In this document: piece after piece, positions 35,340 through 43,705 of the stretch | Layout of the letters: the number at the start of each line of letters is the position of its first letter | Position numbering within the stretch: the first letter of the stretch is position 1 | Assembly: GCA_027489355.1 (NCBI GenBank) | Contig: JAIXZY010000075.1 | Location: 1 to 64,000 of the forward strand | Length of the DNA stretch: 64,000 nucleotides | Source of the DNA: Paracoccaceae bacterium | GTDB lineage: Bacteria > Pseudomonadota > Alphaproteobacteria > Rhodobacterales > Rhodobacteraceae | Reading direction: 5' to 3' | Notes under the pieces: model-generated | What the model saw: the letters and a program-made list of their open reading frames with translations, nothing else | The model's database searches: none | What the model was told of the DNA's origin: nothing | Made by a program: the position numbers and the translations under genes

Positions 35340-35909
35340 TTGGGCACGACGCTGACCTGCGCCTTCACCCGCTGGAGCCCCGGCCTGGGGGACAATCACC
35401 CGATGGGATGGTTGACGGTGCTGGTCTACCTGGCGGCGGGGCTGGCCTCGCTGCGGGCGGCCCGCGGGCTTGAGCGCGAGGGGACGGCGGGGCGGGAGCG
35501 GCGCTTCTGGTGGATCGCCGGGGGGCTCATGCTGTTCCTGGCGGTGAACAAGCAGCTTGATCTGCAATCGCTTCTTACCATGATCGCCCGCTGCCATGCC
35601 TCGCTGCACGGCTGGTATGACGCGCGCCGGGGGCTGCAGCGCGCCTTCATCTATGCCGTGGCGGGCGGCGGCGTGGTGGTGCTGGCACTGCTTGCACTGA
35701 TGCTGCGGGGCATCCTGCGGCGGGTCTGGCCGGCGCTTGCCGGTCTTGGCTTCGTTTCGGCCTTCGTGGTGATCCGCGCCGCAAGCTTTCACCACATGGA
35801 CGGGCTGATCGGCGCGACGGCCCTTGGGCTGCGGGTGAACTGGCTGCTGGAACTGCCCGGTCCGCTTCTGGTCCTTGGCGTGGCCCTCCACCGGCGCCGG
35901 GCGGCCTGA
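35340..35909 (+). CDS. Polytopic membrane protein of unknown function
   Basis: An approximately 189-residue protein with five hydrophobic segments (GWLTVLVYLAAGLASL, WWIAGGLMLFLAVNKQL, YAVAGGGVVVLALLALML, WPALAGLGFVSAFVV, LLELPGPLLVLGVAL). The N-terminus CAFTRWSPGLGDNHPMGW has the look of a conserved start, so the TTG at 35340 is taken; ATG at 35403 is an alternative. It follows the PIG-L gene by 6 bp and may be cotranscribed. Confidence 0.72.
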   Translation: MGTTLTCAFTRWSPGLGDNHPMGWLTVLVYLAAGLASLRAARGLEREGTAGRERRFWWIAGGLMLFLAVNKQLDLQSLLTMIARCHASLHGWYDARRGLQRAFIYAVAGGGVVVLALLALMLRGILRRVWPALAGLGFVSAFVVIRAASFHHMDGLIGATALGLRVNWLLELPGPLLVLGVALHRRRAA

Positions 35910-36447
35910 GACGGCCTGCGAGGCCCCCCGACGAATCGAATTTGCCGTCCCGCGGGCCGGTCGCATGGCAAGCTGCCGACCTTTTCGGCACTGCCGCATG
36001 CCTCCCGGACGGTTTAACGAAAAATTCACCGTTTCGAGATTCCGCACAATTTCAGCCGGGGACGGAGTGACGAAAACCGGCACGTCGACTGCCCTGCAGA
36101 GCAGAGAAAAATTCGCGTCGGCAAAAAACGAAGGAAATCATGGCAATGGTGTGGCGAAACTTCGCCGCGAGGGTCAGATGGCTCTGGACGGGGCTGCGGA
36201 AGGGTCCGTCGGGCTGTGCCGCAGGGGAGTCCGGAATACAACCATAGCGTGTAACCCAATGAGAAGTAACCACTTTCCGTGCGTTTTGTCACCTATGGCA
36301 AGATTGCGGCACTGGAACCCAGATGGTAGAAGAAGGTTGTGAAGTAGCCGGTGTGATGAGTGCGGTAGGTGGGTCTGGACCGGCAGTCATAGAGCTGGTC
36401 TGGCGATTTTTCGCTCAACGATTGGCACCCTTGCGGAGGCGTTGCAG
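35910..36447 (+). promoter_or_regulatory. 538-bp upstream region of the sugar transferase gene
   Basis: This is the longest non-coding stretch of the left part of the locus and is distinctly less GC-rich (TTTAACGAAAAATTC, GAGAAAAATTCGC, GCAAAAAACGAAGG). It could hold promoters for the EPS genes to the right. A 35-codon candidate reading frame lies inside it (36140-36247). No match to a known operator was found by eye. Confidence 0.5.
36140..36247 (+). CDS. Candidate 35-residue peptide upstream of the sugar transferase
   Basis: ATG at 36140 follows GAAGGAAATC, a good ribosome-binding site. The peptide MAMVWRNFAARVRWLWTGLR... is basic and amphipathic and ends at TAG 36245-36247. It could be a leader or a small membrane-active protein, or chance. 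Weak evidence. Confidence 0.3.
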   Translation: MAMVWRNFAARVRWLWTGLRKGPSGCAAGESGIQP

Positions 36448-37140
36448 ATGGACGTTCGTTCTGGAATTGACGGGCATGATTTCGAACGGCCGTCCGTGGG
36501 CGTGGCGCAGGGCTGGGTGCGTGCCCGGAAGCTGCCGCTGTATCGCCGGGTGCTTAAGCGCTGGCTGGATGTGGCCCTGGTCCTGATGGTCGTGCCCTTC
36601 GTGGTGCCGGTCGTGCTGATCCTGGCGCTGGCGCTGAAGGCGACCGGCAACGCGCCGTTCTTCACGCAGGACCGCGTCGGCCTGGGCGGCCGGACGTTCA
36701 AGCTATGGAAGCTGCGCACCATGGTGCCCGACGCCGATGCGCGACTACGGGCCTATCTGCAAAGCGACGACTCCGCGCGGCAAGAGTGGGAAGCCTACCA
36801 GAAGCTGTCGCGCGACCCCCGGATCACCGAGTTCGGCCAGTTCCTGCGCAAGAGCTCGCTCGACGAACTTCCCCAGCTGTGGAACGTGCTGATCGGCGAC
36901 ATGAGCCTGGTCGGCCCCCGCCCGATGATGGTGGACCAGCAGGACCTTTATCCCGGCAGCGCCTATTACGCCCTTCGCCCCGGCCTGACCGGCACCTGGC
37001 AGATTTCGGAACGCAATCAGTCCACCTTCGCGCAGCGCGCCGAATTCGACGCCGAGTACGAACGCAACCTGGGCTTCTTCAAGGATTTGAAGATCCTGCT
37101 GGCGACTGTGGGTGTGGTGCTGCGGGCGACGGGGAAGTAA
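36448..37140 (+). CDS. Initiating exopolysaccharide sugar transferase (phosphoglycosyltransferase)
   Basis: A 230-residue bacterial sugar transferase: one hydrophobic segment (VALVLMVVPFVVPVVLILALAL, residues about 45-66) and the catalytic half FFTQDRVGLGGRTFKLWKLRTM, FLRKSSLDELPQLWNVL and LVGPRPMM, then YALRPGLTGTWQIS. The family moves a sugar phosphate from UDP-sugar to undecaprenyl phosphate to begin each repeat unit (ExoY/WcaJ type). ATG at 36448 is preceded by GGAGG. Preceded by the 538-bp region. Confidence 0.92.
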   Translation: MDVRSGIDGHDFERPSVGVAQGWVRARKLPLYRRVLKRWLDVALVLMVVPFVVPVVLILALALKATGNAPFFTQDRVGLGGRTFKLWKLRTMVPDADARLRAYLQSDDSARQEWEAYQKLSRDPRITEFGQFLRKSSLDELPQLWNVLIGDMSLVGPRPMMVDQQDLYPGSAYYALRPGLTGTWQISERNQSTFAQRAEFDAEYERNLGFFKDLKILLATVGVVLRATGK

Positions 37141-37333
37141 GGCGCTGCGACGACTGCGCCTCGGGCCGCGCGCTGCGGATCCAGGCAAAGAGCAGGACGC
37201 CAGGCAGCAGGATGGCCGACCCTGTCACGGGATAGGCAAGCAGGGCGATCCAGACCGGAAAACCGTAGGCAAACAGGACCACCGTAACGCTGGCAGCGCC
37301 AAGCATCGCGATGAGCACCAAGCCTAAGGCCAT
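37079..37333 (-). CDS. Small membrane protein, paralogue A
   Basis: 84 residues with two helices (LGLVLIAMLGAASVTVVLFAYG and VWIALLAYPVTGSAILLPGVLLFAWI), then a Ser/Pro-rich tail that overlaps the 3' end of the sugar transferase on the other strand by 62 bp. GGTGGAG lies upstream of the ATG. The middle, PVWIALLAYPV...L, resembles the 69-residue protein at 37534-37743. Function unknown. Confidence 0.62.
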   Translation of the reverse strand: MALGLVLIAMLGAASVTVVLFAYGFPVWIALLAYPVTGSAILLPGVLLFAWIRSARPEAQSSQRLTSPSPAAPHPQSPAGSSNP

Positions 37334-37533
37334 CTCGTCTCCACCTTTGGAGCTTGAAGTTACTAACCAATCCCCGTCTGGACCTTAACCTAGGCCGACC
37401 GGGGCATACCGTCGAGATGATTAGACAGAAACTTGATATTTGGAATCCGGTTCCTTCCGACAAGTGGCGGAACTTGGCCGATTTGCCACAGGACGTGGGA
37501 ACGCGATGCCGTCCCGGGCCGGTCCAACGGCCG

Positions 37534-37743
37534 TCAGGCCTGGGGGCGAAGCACTTCAGACCGGACGGTCTGGCCATTGCGCAGGGTCATCAGCACCGCG
37601 GTCGCGACCAGTGTCAGGCTGCACACCGCCGGATAGGCGGCGATCACCATCCAGGTGGGAACCGACAGGGCGAGACCGGCACCCACGGCCAGCATTCCCA
37701 CCATCGCGGACAACAGAACCATCCCTGCAAGCATCTGACGCAT
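37534..37743 (-). CDS. Small membrane protein, paralogue B
   Basis: 69 residues with two helices (MLAGMVLLSAMVGMLAVGAGLAL and PTWMVIAAYPAVCSLTLVATAVLM) and a short basic tail (LRNGQTVRSEVLRPQA). It shares P-x-W, AYP and the following hydrophobic segment with paralogue A. It is separated from A by 200 bp containing no other gene that I can support. Confidence 0.6.
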   Translation of the reverse strand: MRQMLAGMVLLSAMVGMLAVGAGLALSVPTWMVIAAYPAVCSLTLVATAVLMTLRNGQTVRSEVLRPQA

Positions 37744-38123
37744 CCCCCACGCCGTTTACAGGTCAAGCCTGCGGGCGCCGCATGGCAAGATTATGGCCAT
37801 GCGTGGGTTAATTTTCGTCGCATCACGCCAAGATTTCTGCCCGACGCTGACGCACGTCATGCGATTGCCGGGCCGGGCGGCCTGCAGCCAGAGGTTGAGG
37901 CGGCACCGGGTGATCGGAGGCGCAGCGGCAACAGATTGGAATGTCGAGATATTTGCGCCTGGTCGCGGAACGTTCCGCCGACCCGGCCGCTTGGCCCGCC
38001 TGCGGCACCATGTCGCAAGCCCGATGGGCATTCCGGCGTCGAGAGCCCGGAAGTTGCCACGGAATGCCTTTCTTTTGTCACCCCGTGGCAGCAAGGTACG
38101 CCCGCACAGGAAGGGACGCTTCT
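37744..38123. promoter_or_regulatory. 380-bp divergent region between paralogue B and the ABC transporter
   Basis: No reading frame here has convincing support on either strand; longer in-frame extensions lack family motifs. It should hold promoters in both directions. GTTAATTTTCG near 37806 is an AT-rich patch. I see nothing more specific. Confidence 0.5.
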
Positions 38124-39941
38124 TTGATTTCGACGTACCGCAAGCTTTTTTCGCTGTTCGACCGCGTCGAGCGGAAGCGATTCTGGCTGCTGACCGGGGC
38201 CATGGTCCTGGTCGCCGCCGCCGAGATCGCCGGTATATCCTCGGTGCTGATGCTGCTGAACGTGCTTTCGGCACCCGACACGATCCAGACCAGCAGCACG
38301 CTTTCCGCCATCTATGACCGGCTGGGCTTCACAAGCCCGTTCAGCTTCCAGGTGGCCCTGGCGGGCAGCGTGCTGGTCGTCGTGATGGTGGGCCTCGCCA
38401 TCAAGGCGGCGGGCACCTATGCGATGATCCGCTTTTCGACGATGCGGGGCTATACCGTCTCGACCCGGCTTCTGTCGGCCTATCTGAGCCAGCCCTATCC
38501 CTGGTTCCTGGACCGCAACAGCGCCGAACTGGGCAAGAACGTCCTGAACGAGGTCGACGGCCTGGTGTCGCGGGTGATCCTGCCCTGCCTGCGGCTGGTG
38601 TCTAACGCCATCCTGGTCGCGGCGATCCTGGGCTTCCTGATGCTGGTCGACCCGCTGGTCACGCTGTTCTCGGGCGGGGTGCTGGGGCTGGGGTACGGGC
38701 TGATCTACCTGCGCTTCCGCGGCCGGCTGCACCGGCTGGGCCAGGAGATGATGGATGCCTTCGAGGACCGCTTCCTGGTCGCGCAAGAGGCGACGGGCGG
38801 GATCAAGGACGTCAAGGTGCTGGGGCTGGAAGCGACCTATGTCGACAGCTATTCGGCCGCGGCGCAGAAGGCGGCGCAGGCGGGCGCGACCATGGGGGTG
38901 ATGTCCGAACTGCCGCGCTTCGTGCTGGAGGCGATCACTTTCGGCACGCTGCTCGGTCTGATCCTGCTGATGCTGCTGAAAAGCGGCGGCAACGTGACCG
39001 AGATCGTGCCGACGCTGGGGGTGATCGCATTCTCGACGATGCGGCTCTTGCCGTCGCTGCAGCAGATCTACCACGCGCTGGTGTCGATCCGCGGCGCGAC
39101 GCCGATCCTGGACACGATCACGGCCGACATCGCGGCGACCCCGGTCCTGCCGCTTGCCACGCCTGGTGCAGGGTCCCTGGTGCTGGACCAGGCGCTGGAG
39201 CTGTCGAAGGTCGGTTTCGCCTATGCCCAGGCCGAGCGTCCGACGCTGCGCGGGGTGGACCTGGTGATCCCGGCGCGGACGACGGTGGGGATCGTGGGCG
39301 GAACGGGGGCGGGCAAGACCACGCTGGTCGACCTGATCCTGGGGCTTCTCAGCCCGGACGAGGGCGTGATCCGCGTCGACGGCACGCCGATCACGGACGC
39401 CAACCGGCGGGCCTGGCAGCGGACGCTGGGCTATGTGCCGCAGTCGATCTACCTGACCGACGACACCATCGCGGCCAACATCGCCTTCGGCGTGCCGAGG
39501 GACCAGATCGACATGGCCGCCGTAGAACATGCGGCGCGGGTGGCGGCGCTGCATGACTTCGTGCTGTCGGACCTGCCGCAGGGCTACGACACCTTCGTCG
39601 GCGAGCGGGGCGTCCGGCTGTCGGGCGGCCAGCGCCAGCGGATCGGCATTGCGCGGGCGCTGTACCGCGATCCCACGCTCTTGATCATGGACGAGGCGAC
39701 CTCGGCGCTGGACAACATCACCGAGCGCGTGGTGATGGAGGCGGTGCAGCGTATCCGGTCGGACAAGACCGTGATCCTGATCGCCCACCGGCTGAGCACG
39801 GTGAAAAGCTGCGACACGATCTTCCTGATGGATCGCGGCCGGCTTCTGGCGCAGGGCAGCTACGACGAGCTTCTTGCCGGGAACGAGACCTTCCGCCGCA
39901 TGGTTGCCGGAGGCATGGAGGACGCCCATGCCACGGCGTGA
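38124..39941 (+). CDS. MsbA-type ABC transporter (permease-ATPase)
   Basis: A 605-residue half transporter. An N-terminal membrane domain of six helices (residues about 15-320) is followed by an ATPase with Walker A GGTGAGKTTL, signature LSGGQRQR, Walker B LLIMDEATSALD and H-loop IAHRL. Frame support starts at the TTG at 38124 (ISTYRKLFSLFDRVERKRF) with AGGAAGGG upstream. In an EPS locus it is a good candidate exporter or flippase of a lipid-linked intermediate, or of the small NRPS/PKS product. Its N-terminus is more certain than its substrate. Confidence 0.9.
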   Translation: MISTYRKLFSLFDRVERKRFWLLTGAMVLVAAAEIAGISSVLMLLNVLSAPDTIQTSSTLSAIYDRLGFTSPFSFQVALAGSVLVVVMVGLAIKAAGTYAMIRFSTMRGYTVSTRLLSAYLSQPYPWFLDRNSAELGKNVLNEVDGLVSRVILPCLRLVSNAILVAAILGFLMLVDPLVTLFSGGVLGLGYGLIYLRFRGRLHRLGQEMMDAFEDRFLVAQEATGGIKDVKVLGLEATYVDSYSAAAQKAAQAGATMGVMSELPRFVLEAITFGTLLGLILLMLLKSGGNVTEIVPTLGVIAFSTMRLLPSLQQIYHALVSIRGATPILDTITADIAATPVLPLATPGAGSLVLDQALELSKVGFAYAQAERPTLRGVDLVIPARTTVGIVGGTGAGKTTLVDLILGLLSPDEGVIRVDGTPITDANRRAWQRTLGYVPQSIYLTDDTIAANIAFGVPRDQIDMAAVEHAARVAALHDFVLSDLPQGYDTFVGERGVRLSGGQRQRIGIARALYRDPTLLIMDEATSALDNITERVVMEAVQRIRSDKTVILIAHRLSTVKSCDTIFLMDRGRLLAQGSYDELLAGNETFRRMVAGGMEDAHATA

Positions 39942-40011
39942 AACAGCAATTTTCAAACCGGGTCACGGCCGCGCTGCCGCGGCCCGCATCTGCACAGACT
40001 GAGAGGTTGTC

Positions 40012-40851
40012 ATGTCCGTCAATTCCTTGCCCATCGATCCCGTAACGCTGCTGATCTCGGCTGACGAGGCGCGTGAATTCGGCAAGTCCGTCGCCGAGGG
40101 CTACAGGTCGAAGACGCCCTATCCCTACGGTTGCTTCGACAATTTCATGCCGCCCGAGATCCTGGACAAGGTACGCGAGGAGCTGCGCACCTTGCCCGCG
40201 GCCGAGACCTTCTTCAACCGCCCGCAGGAAAAGCTGAAGGCGGCCTATATGCCGGAACGGCTTGGCCCCTATACGCGTGCGCTGTTCCATTCGCTGAACT
40301 CGAAGGCCTTCCTGGGCTTTCTGGAAGAGCTGACCGGAATCGAGGGCTTGATCCCCGACCCCTATTTCGCGGGGGGCGGCATCCATGTGGTGTCGAATGG
40401 CGGCCATCTCGACATCCACGCCGACTTCAACCACCACGGCAAGCTGAACCTGGAACGCCGCCTGAACGTCCTGATCTACCTGAACAAGGACTGGAAAGAG
40501 GAATACGGCGGGTCGTTCGAGGTGTGGAACGACGACATGACGGCCAAGGTGGCGGGCTTCGTGCCGCTGTTCAACCGGATGTGCTGCTTCAACACCGGAT
40601 CGGCCACCTGGCACGGCAACCCCGAGCCGGTGAACCACCCGGCCGGCGAGCCGCGGATGTCGATCGCGCTGTATTACTACACGGCGACCTGGGATTCGAC
40701 GAAGGTGTCGCACACCACGGTGTTCAAGCCGCGGCCGGGCACCCAGGACAAGAAGGATCGGTTGGAGGCGCGGCATCGCGTCATGCAGAACCTGTTGCCG
40801 CCGGTGATCTACCGCCGGCTGGGCCACCGGCTGCGCAAGCTGGGGATCTAG
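40012..40851 (+). CDS. 2-oxoglutarate/Fe(II)-dependent oxygenase
   Basis: A 279-residue protein with the jelly-roll metal motif: HIDIHADFN-type HxD in DIHADFNHHGKLN (residues about 140-145), the late His in ATWHGNPEPV (about 205) and the Arg in GEPRMSIALYYYTA (about 218). The family resembles prolyl 4-hydroxylase-like 2OG oxygenases. It lies in the EPS locus, 70 bp after the ABC transporter, and might oxidise a sugar, lipid or peptide. It overlaps the convergent glycosyltransferase by 4 bp. Confidence 0.85.
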   Translation: MSVNSLPIDPVTLLISADEAREFGKSVAEGYRSKTPYPYGCFDNFMPPEILDKVREELRTLPAAETFFNRPQEKLKAAYMPERLGPYTRALFHSLNSKAFLGFLEELTGIEGLIPDPYFAGGGIHVVSNGGHLDIHADFNHHGKLNLERRLNVLIYLNKDWKEEYGGSFEVWNDDMTAKVAGFVPLFNRMCCFNTGSATWHGNPEPVNHPAGEPRMSIALYYYTATWDSTKVSHTTVFKPRPGTQDKKDRLEARHRVMQNLLPPVIYRRLGHRLRKLGI

Positions 40852-42056
40852 GGCCGACAGATCGGCGCGAGGAAGTCCGCGACCTCGCGCGCGATCACCT
40901 GCGGGGCGAAACGCGCGGCCACATCGGCCTGGGCCGCTGTTCCCAGCTTCAGCGCAAGCGCCGGGTCAGCCAGCAGGCGAAGGCAGGCCTGGGCCAGCGC
41001 CTCGGCATCTTCGGGCGGGACAAGCAGGCCGGTCTCGCCGTCGCGCAGGATCTCGCCGCAGCCACCGACGCGGGTGCTGACCACGGCCGAGCCTGCCGCC
41101 ATCGCCTCGATGAGGGCGACGCCGAAGGTTTCGTAGCGCGAGGCCACGATGGTGATCGGACAGTCGCGCCGCAGGGTCGCGATCTCGTGCCGGGACAGCT
41201 GGCCCAGAACCCGCACGCGGTTTCGGACGGGGGCCGGAAGCCGGTCGAGTGCCTGGGCGAGGTGGAGCACCGAGCCGTCGGGTTGGACAAGGCCGCGGTC
41301 GGGGCCGACGAAGGTCAGCCGACAGGTCGGGTGCGCCGTGGCGATGCGGCTGAAGGCGGCCAGCAGCAGGTCGGCGCCCTTGATCCGGTCGAAGCGGCCG
41401 ATGAACAGCAGTTCGGGCGCGGTCATCGCCGCGGCGGGAGGGGCGGGAGGGCCGATATGGATCGGATTGCCGATCACGGTCGTCGGCACCTGCGGCAGGC
41501 CCCATTCCGCCCGTGTCCTGTCCAGCACATCGCGCGAGGGTGAGATCAGCGCGGCGACCTGTTGCAGTCCGGCGCTTTCCCAATCCTCGCGCCGGGCGTC
41601 GGGGCCGCGCTTGGGGCGACCAGGCCGGACGCGGTGCAGCCAGTGCGGACCGTGCAGGGTGACGACGACCGGGACCGGCAGCGCGCGGGCCAGCGTCCCG
41701 GCCCAGCCGAAGCTTTCCTCGATCATCAGGACCTCGATCCCGTGCCGATCGACCGCCTGCCGCGCCCCGGCGAGCAACCGACGGATCATCAGGGCGCGGG
41801 TGCTGCGGTCGGGCGCGAGGCGGAAGAGCAGCCGCTCGACCAGGGTGAGGCGGCCGGGCGGAAGCTCGATCACGCGGGGGTCGTCATACGGCGCGTCGAT
41901 GTGGTGGGTCAGGATCGTCACCTGGTGGCCAAGATCCTTCAGCCCGCCGGCCAAGTGGGCCGTGGCCGAGGCGATCCCGTTCGCCGTGGCGCTGCCCGGC
42001 CAGGCCGGGGTCACGAGGCCGATGCGCAGGGGCGGCCCCTGCCAGTCGCCGGGCAT
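40848..42056 (-). CDS. Glycosyltransferase family 4
   Basis: A 402-residue GT4 (GT-B fold): an N-terminal RIGLVTPAWPGSATANGIASATAHLAGGL and a C-terminal donor domain with LLFIGRFDRIKGADLLLAAF, the E-x7-E type motif in ASRYETFGVALIEAMAAGSAVV and VGGCGEILRDGETGLLVPP. It adds a sugar from a nucleotide donor. Start overlaps the stop of the upstream Wzy-like gene (TGATG), so the two are coupled. Confidence 0.93.
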   Translation of the reverse strand: MPGDWQGPPLRIGLVTPAWPGSATANGIASATAHLAGGLKDLGHQVTILTHHIDAPYDDPRVIELPPGRLTLVERLLFRLAPDRSTRALMIRRLLAGARQAVDRHGIEVLMIEESFGWAGTLARALPVPVVVTLHGPHWLHRVRPGRPKRGPDARREDWESAGLQQVAALISPSRDVLDRTRAEWGLPQVPTTVIGNPIHIGPPAPPAAAMTAPELLFIGRFDRIKGADLLLAAFSRIATAHPTCRLTFVGPDRGLVQPDGSVLHLAQALDRLPAPVRNRVRVLGQLSRHEIATLRRDCPITIVASRYETFGVALIEAMAAGSAVVSTRVGGCGEILRDGETGLLVPPEDAEALAQACLRLLADPALALKLGTAAQADVAARFAPQVIAREVADFLAPICRP

Positions 42057-43534
42057 CAGCGACGCCCCCGCTGCCCGGACCGGCTTTGCCGGGCGGGGGC
42101 GGCCTCTTCCGCCATGAGCCAGGCGGCCCGGGGCGCAACCGACAGCGCCGGTGTGGCGGCGTCCGCGAGGGCTCCGCTTTCCCGGGGATCGCGCCAGAGC
42201 ACATAGCCGGCAATCGCCCCGGCGGTCAGCCAGACATAGTTGACCAGGCCCGCATTCGGCAGCAGATCGATCAGCAGCGCGGCAAGCATCATGATCAGGC
42301 CGGGGGCGAGGTAGGAAGGGCCGAAGCTTTTGCGGCGCAGGGCATAGAACAGGATCGGCACCGTGAGCAGCCCGAAGCGGCCGATGTAGCCAAGCCAGCC
42401 ATAGACGCCGATGAAGATCACCCAGATCCCGTCGGTGGTGCTGGTCATCTCGCCGGTCAGCGGATCGTAAAGCGCGTTGCGGCCCCAGCTGCCCCAGCCG
42501 GCCAGCGGCTTTTCGTTGGCGTGTTCCAGCAGCGCATCCTCGTTGTCGAGGCGGAATTTCAGCGAGGCCGCCCGTTCCTCGCTGATGGACAGGGCAAAGC
42601 TGTGGATCGCGTCGACCGGAATCCAGCCGGCCCCCCGCAGGATCGGGTAGAACATCACCACGAAGGCGACGAAGACCGCGATGACCACCTGCAGACGGCG
42701 GGTCAGGAGCAGGACGGCCAGCATGAAAATCACCGCGATGATCAGCGCGCCCAGGCTTTTCGACAGATAGAGCACTCCGGTCAGCCAGACGACGGCAGCG
42801 AGCCAGTGCCAGGCGGTGCGCTTCTCGCGCCGGGCTTCGCGGTAGAGAACGGCCGAGGCGACGATCGAGATGCAGAAGAAAATGCCGACCATCAGCCCGT
42901 GGTTCAGGAAGACCACCGGGCGGAAGCCGCCGTCGCGGATGTGCTGGATGAAGTCGTGCGGGAAGAAGCCGTAGACCCAGTTGTGCAGCTGCGGGCTGAT
43001 GCGGACTTCCAGAAGCGCGGGGAAGGTATAGAGCAAACCGCCGATGGCGATCGCTTCCAGGAGCGCACGGTGGCCGTCGCGCGTGTTCAGGTAGCGCAGG
43101 CCCAGCCAGAGCGGGATGAGCGAGACCAGGGCCTGTGAGATCAGTCCGTAGGCATCGTAAAGCCGCAGACCCGGCAGGAAGATGTTGCCGTCGATCACCG
43201 GTTCGGTGTTCTGCAGGACGGTCAGGATCGGCGTGGCGAGGACGAGGAGGACAAGGGCGAAGATCACCTGCCGTCCGGTGCGCGCGGACAGGTCGGAGGC
43301 GGTGGTGATCCGGGGGGCGACAAGCGCGCAGAGGGCCAGCGCCGAGACGGCCGGAATCAGCGCCCGGTCGATGGCGGGCAGCATCGGAAATTTGATGTAG
43401 GTCCCCGAGGGCAGAAGAAGATGGCCAGAGATGATCGTCCAGACCAGCGCCCGTTGCAGGGGCAGCAGGCGGAACAGCAGCACCGCCACAAGCGGAAAGC
43501 TGAAAAGGACAAGATAGGCAAAGGTATTTGGCAT
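42056..43534 (-). CDS. O-antigen ligase/polymerase-like membrane protein (Wzy/WaaL type)
   Basis: A 492-residue protein with about 10-12 helices and the large periplasmic loop typical of Wzy/WaaL (around YGFFPHDFIQHIRDGGFRPV). The central RPVVFLNHGLMVGIFFC and GWGSWGRNALYD fit the ligase-type family. The predicted job is to polymerise repeat units or join polysaccharide to an acceptor. The start at 43534 is chosen so the first helix opens the protein. Confidence 0.87.
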   Translation of the reverse strand: MPNTFAYLVLFSFPLVAVLLFRLLPLQRALVWTIISGHLLLPSGTYIKFPMLPAIDRALIPAVSALALCALVAPRITTASDLSARTGRQVIFALVLLVLATPILTVLQNTEPVIDGNIFLPGLRLYDAYGLISQALVSLIPLWLGLRYLNTRDGHRALLEAIAIGGLLYTFPALLEVRISPQLHNWVYGFFPHDFIQHIRDGGFRPVVFLNHGLMVGIFFCISIVASAVLYREARREKRTAWHWLAAVVWLTGVLYLSKSLGALIIAVIFMLAVLLLTRRLQVVIAVFVAFVVMFYPILRGAGWIPVDAIHSFALSISEERAASLKFRLDNEDALLEHANEKPLAGWGSWGRNALYDPLTGEMTSTTDGIWVIFIGVYGWLGYIGRFGLLTVPILFYALRRKSFGPSYLAPGLIMMLAALLIDLLPNAGLVNYVWLTAGAIAGYVLWRDPRESGALADAATPALSVAPRAAWLMAEEAAPARQSRSGQRGRR

Positions 43535-43705
43535 CCGGGTCCGCGCGGAGGCTTGGCTACCGTGCTGTTGTAGCGGGTCCGGTCCGGGAAGGAAAATGCC
43601 AACTCGGCCGTGCGGGGTCTTCGCCGCGGTTTTTTCGCGCCGGGCCCGCCTTGGAAGCGCCGGGGATTTCCGGCATGGTGGCCCCATGTCAGCGCCGGGG
43701 TCCAT

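Noticed and set aside
37793-38317. 174-codon frame on the plus strand upstream of the ABC transporter
   Set aside because: No family pattern, and it overlaps the start of the ABC transporter in another frame.
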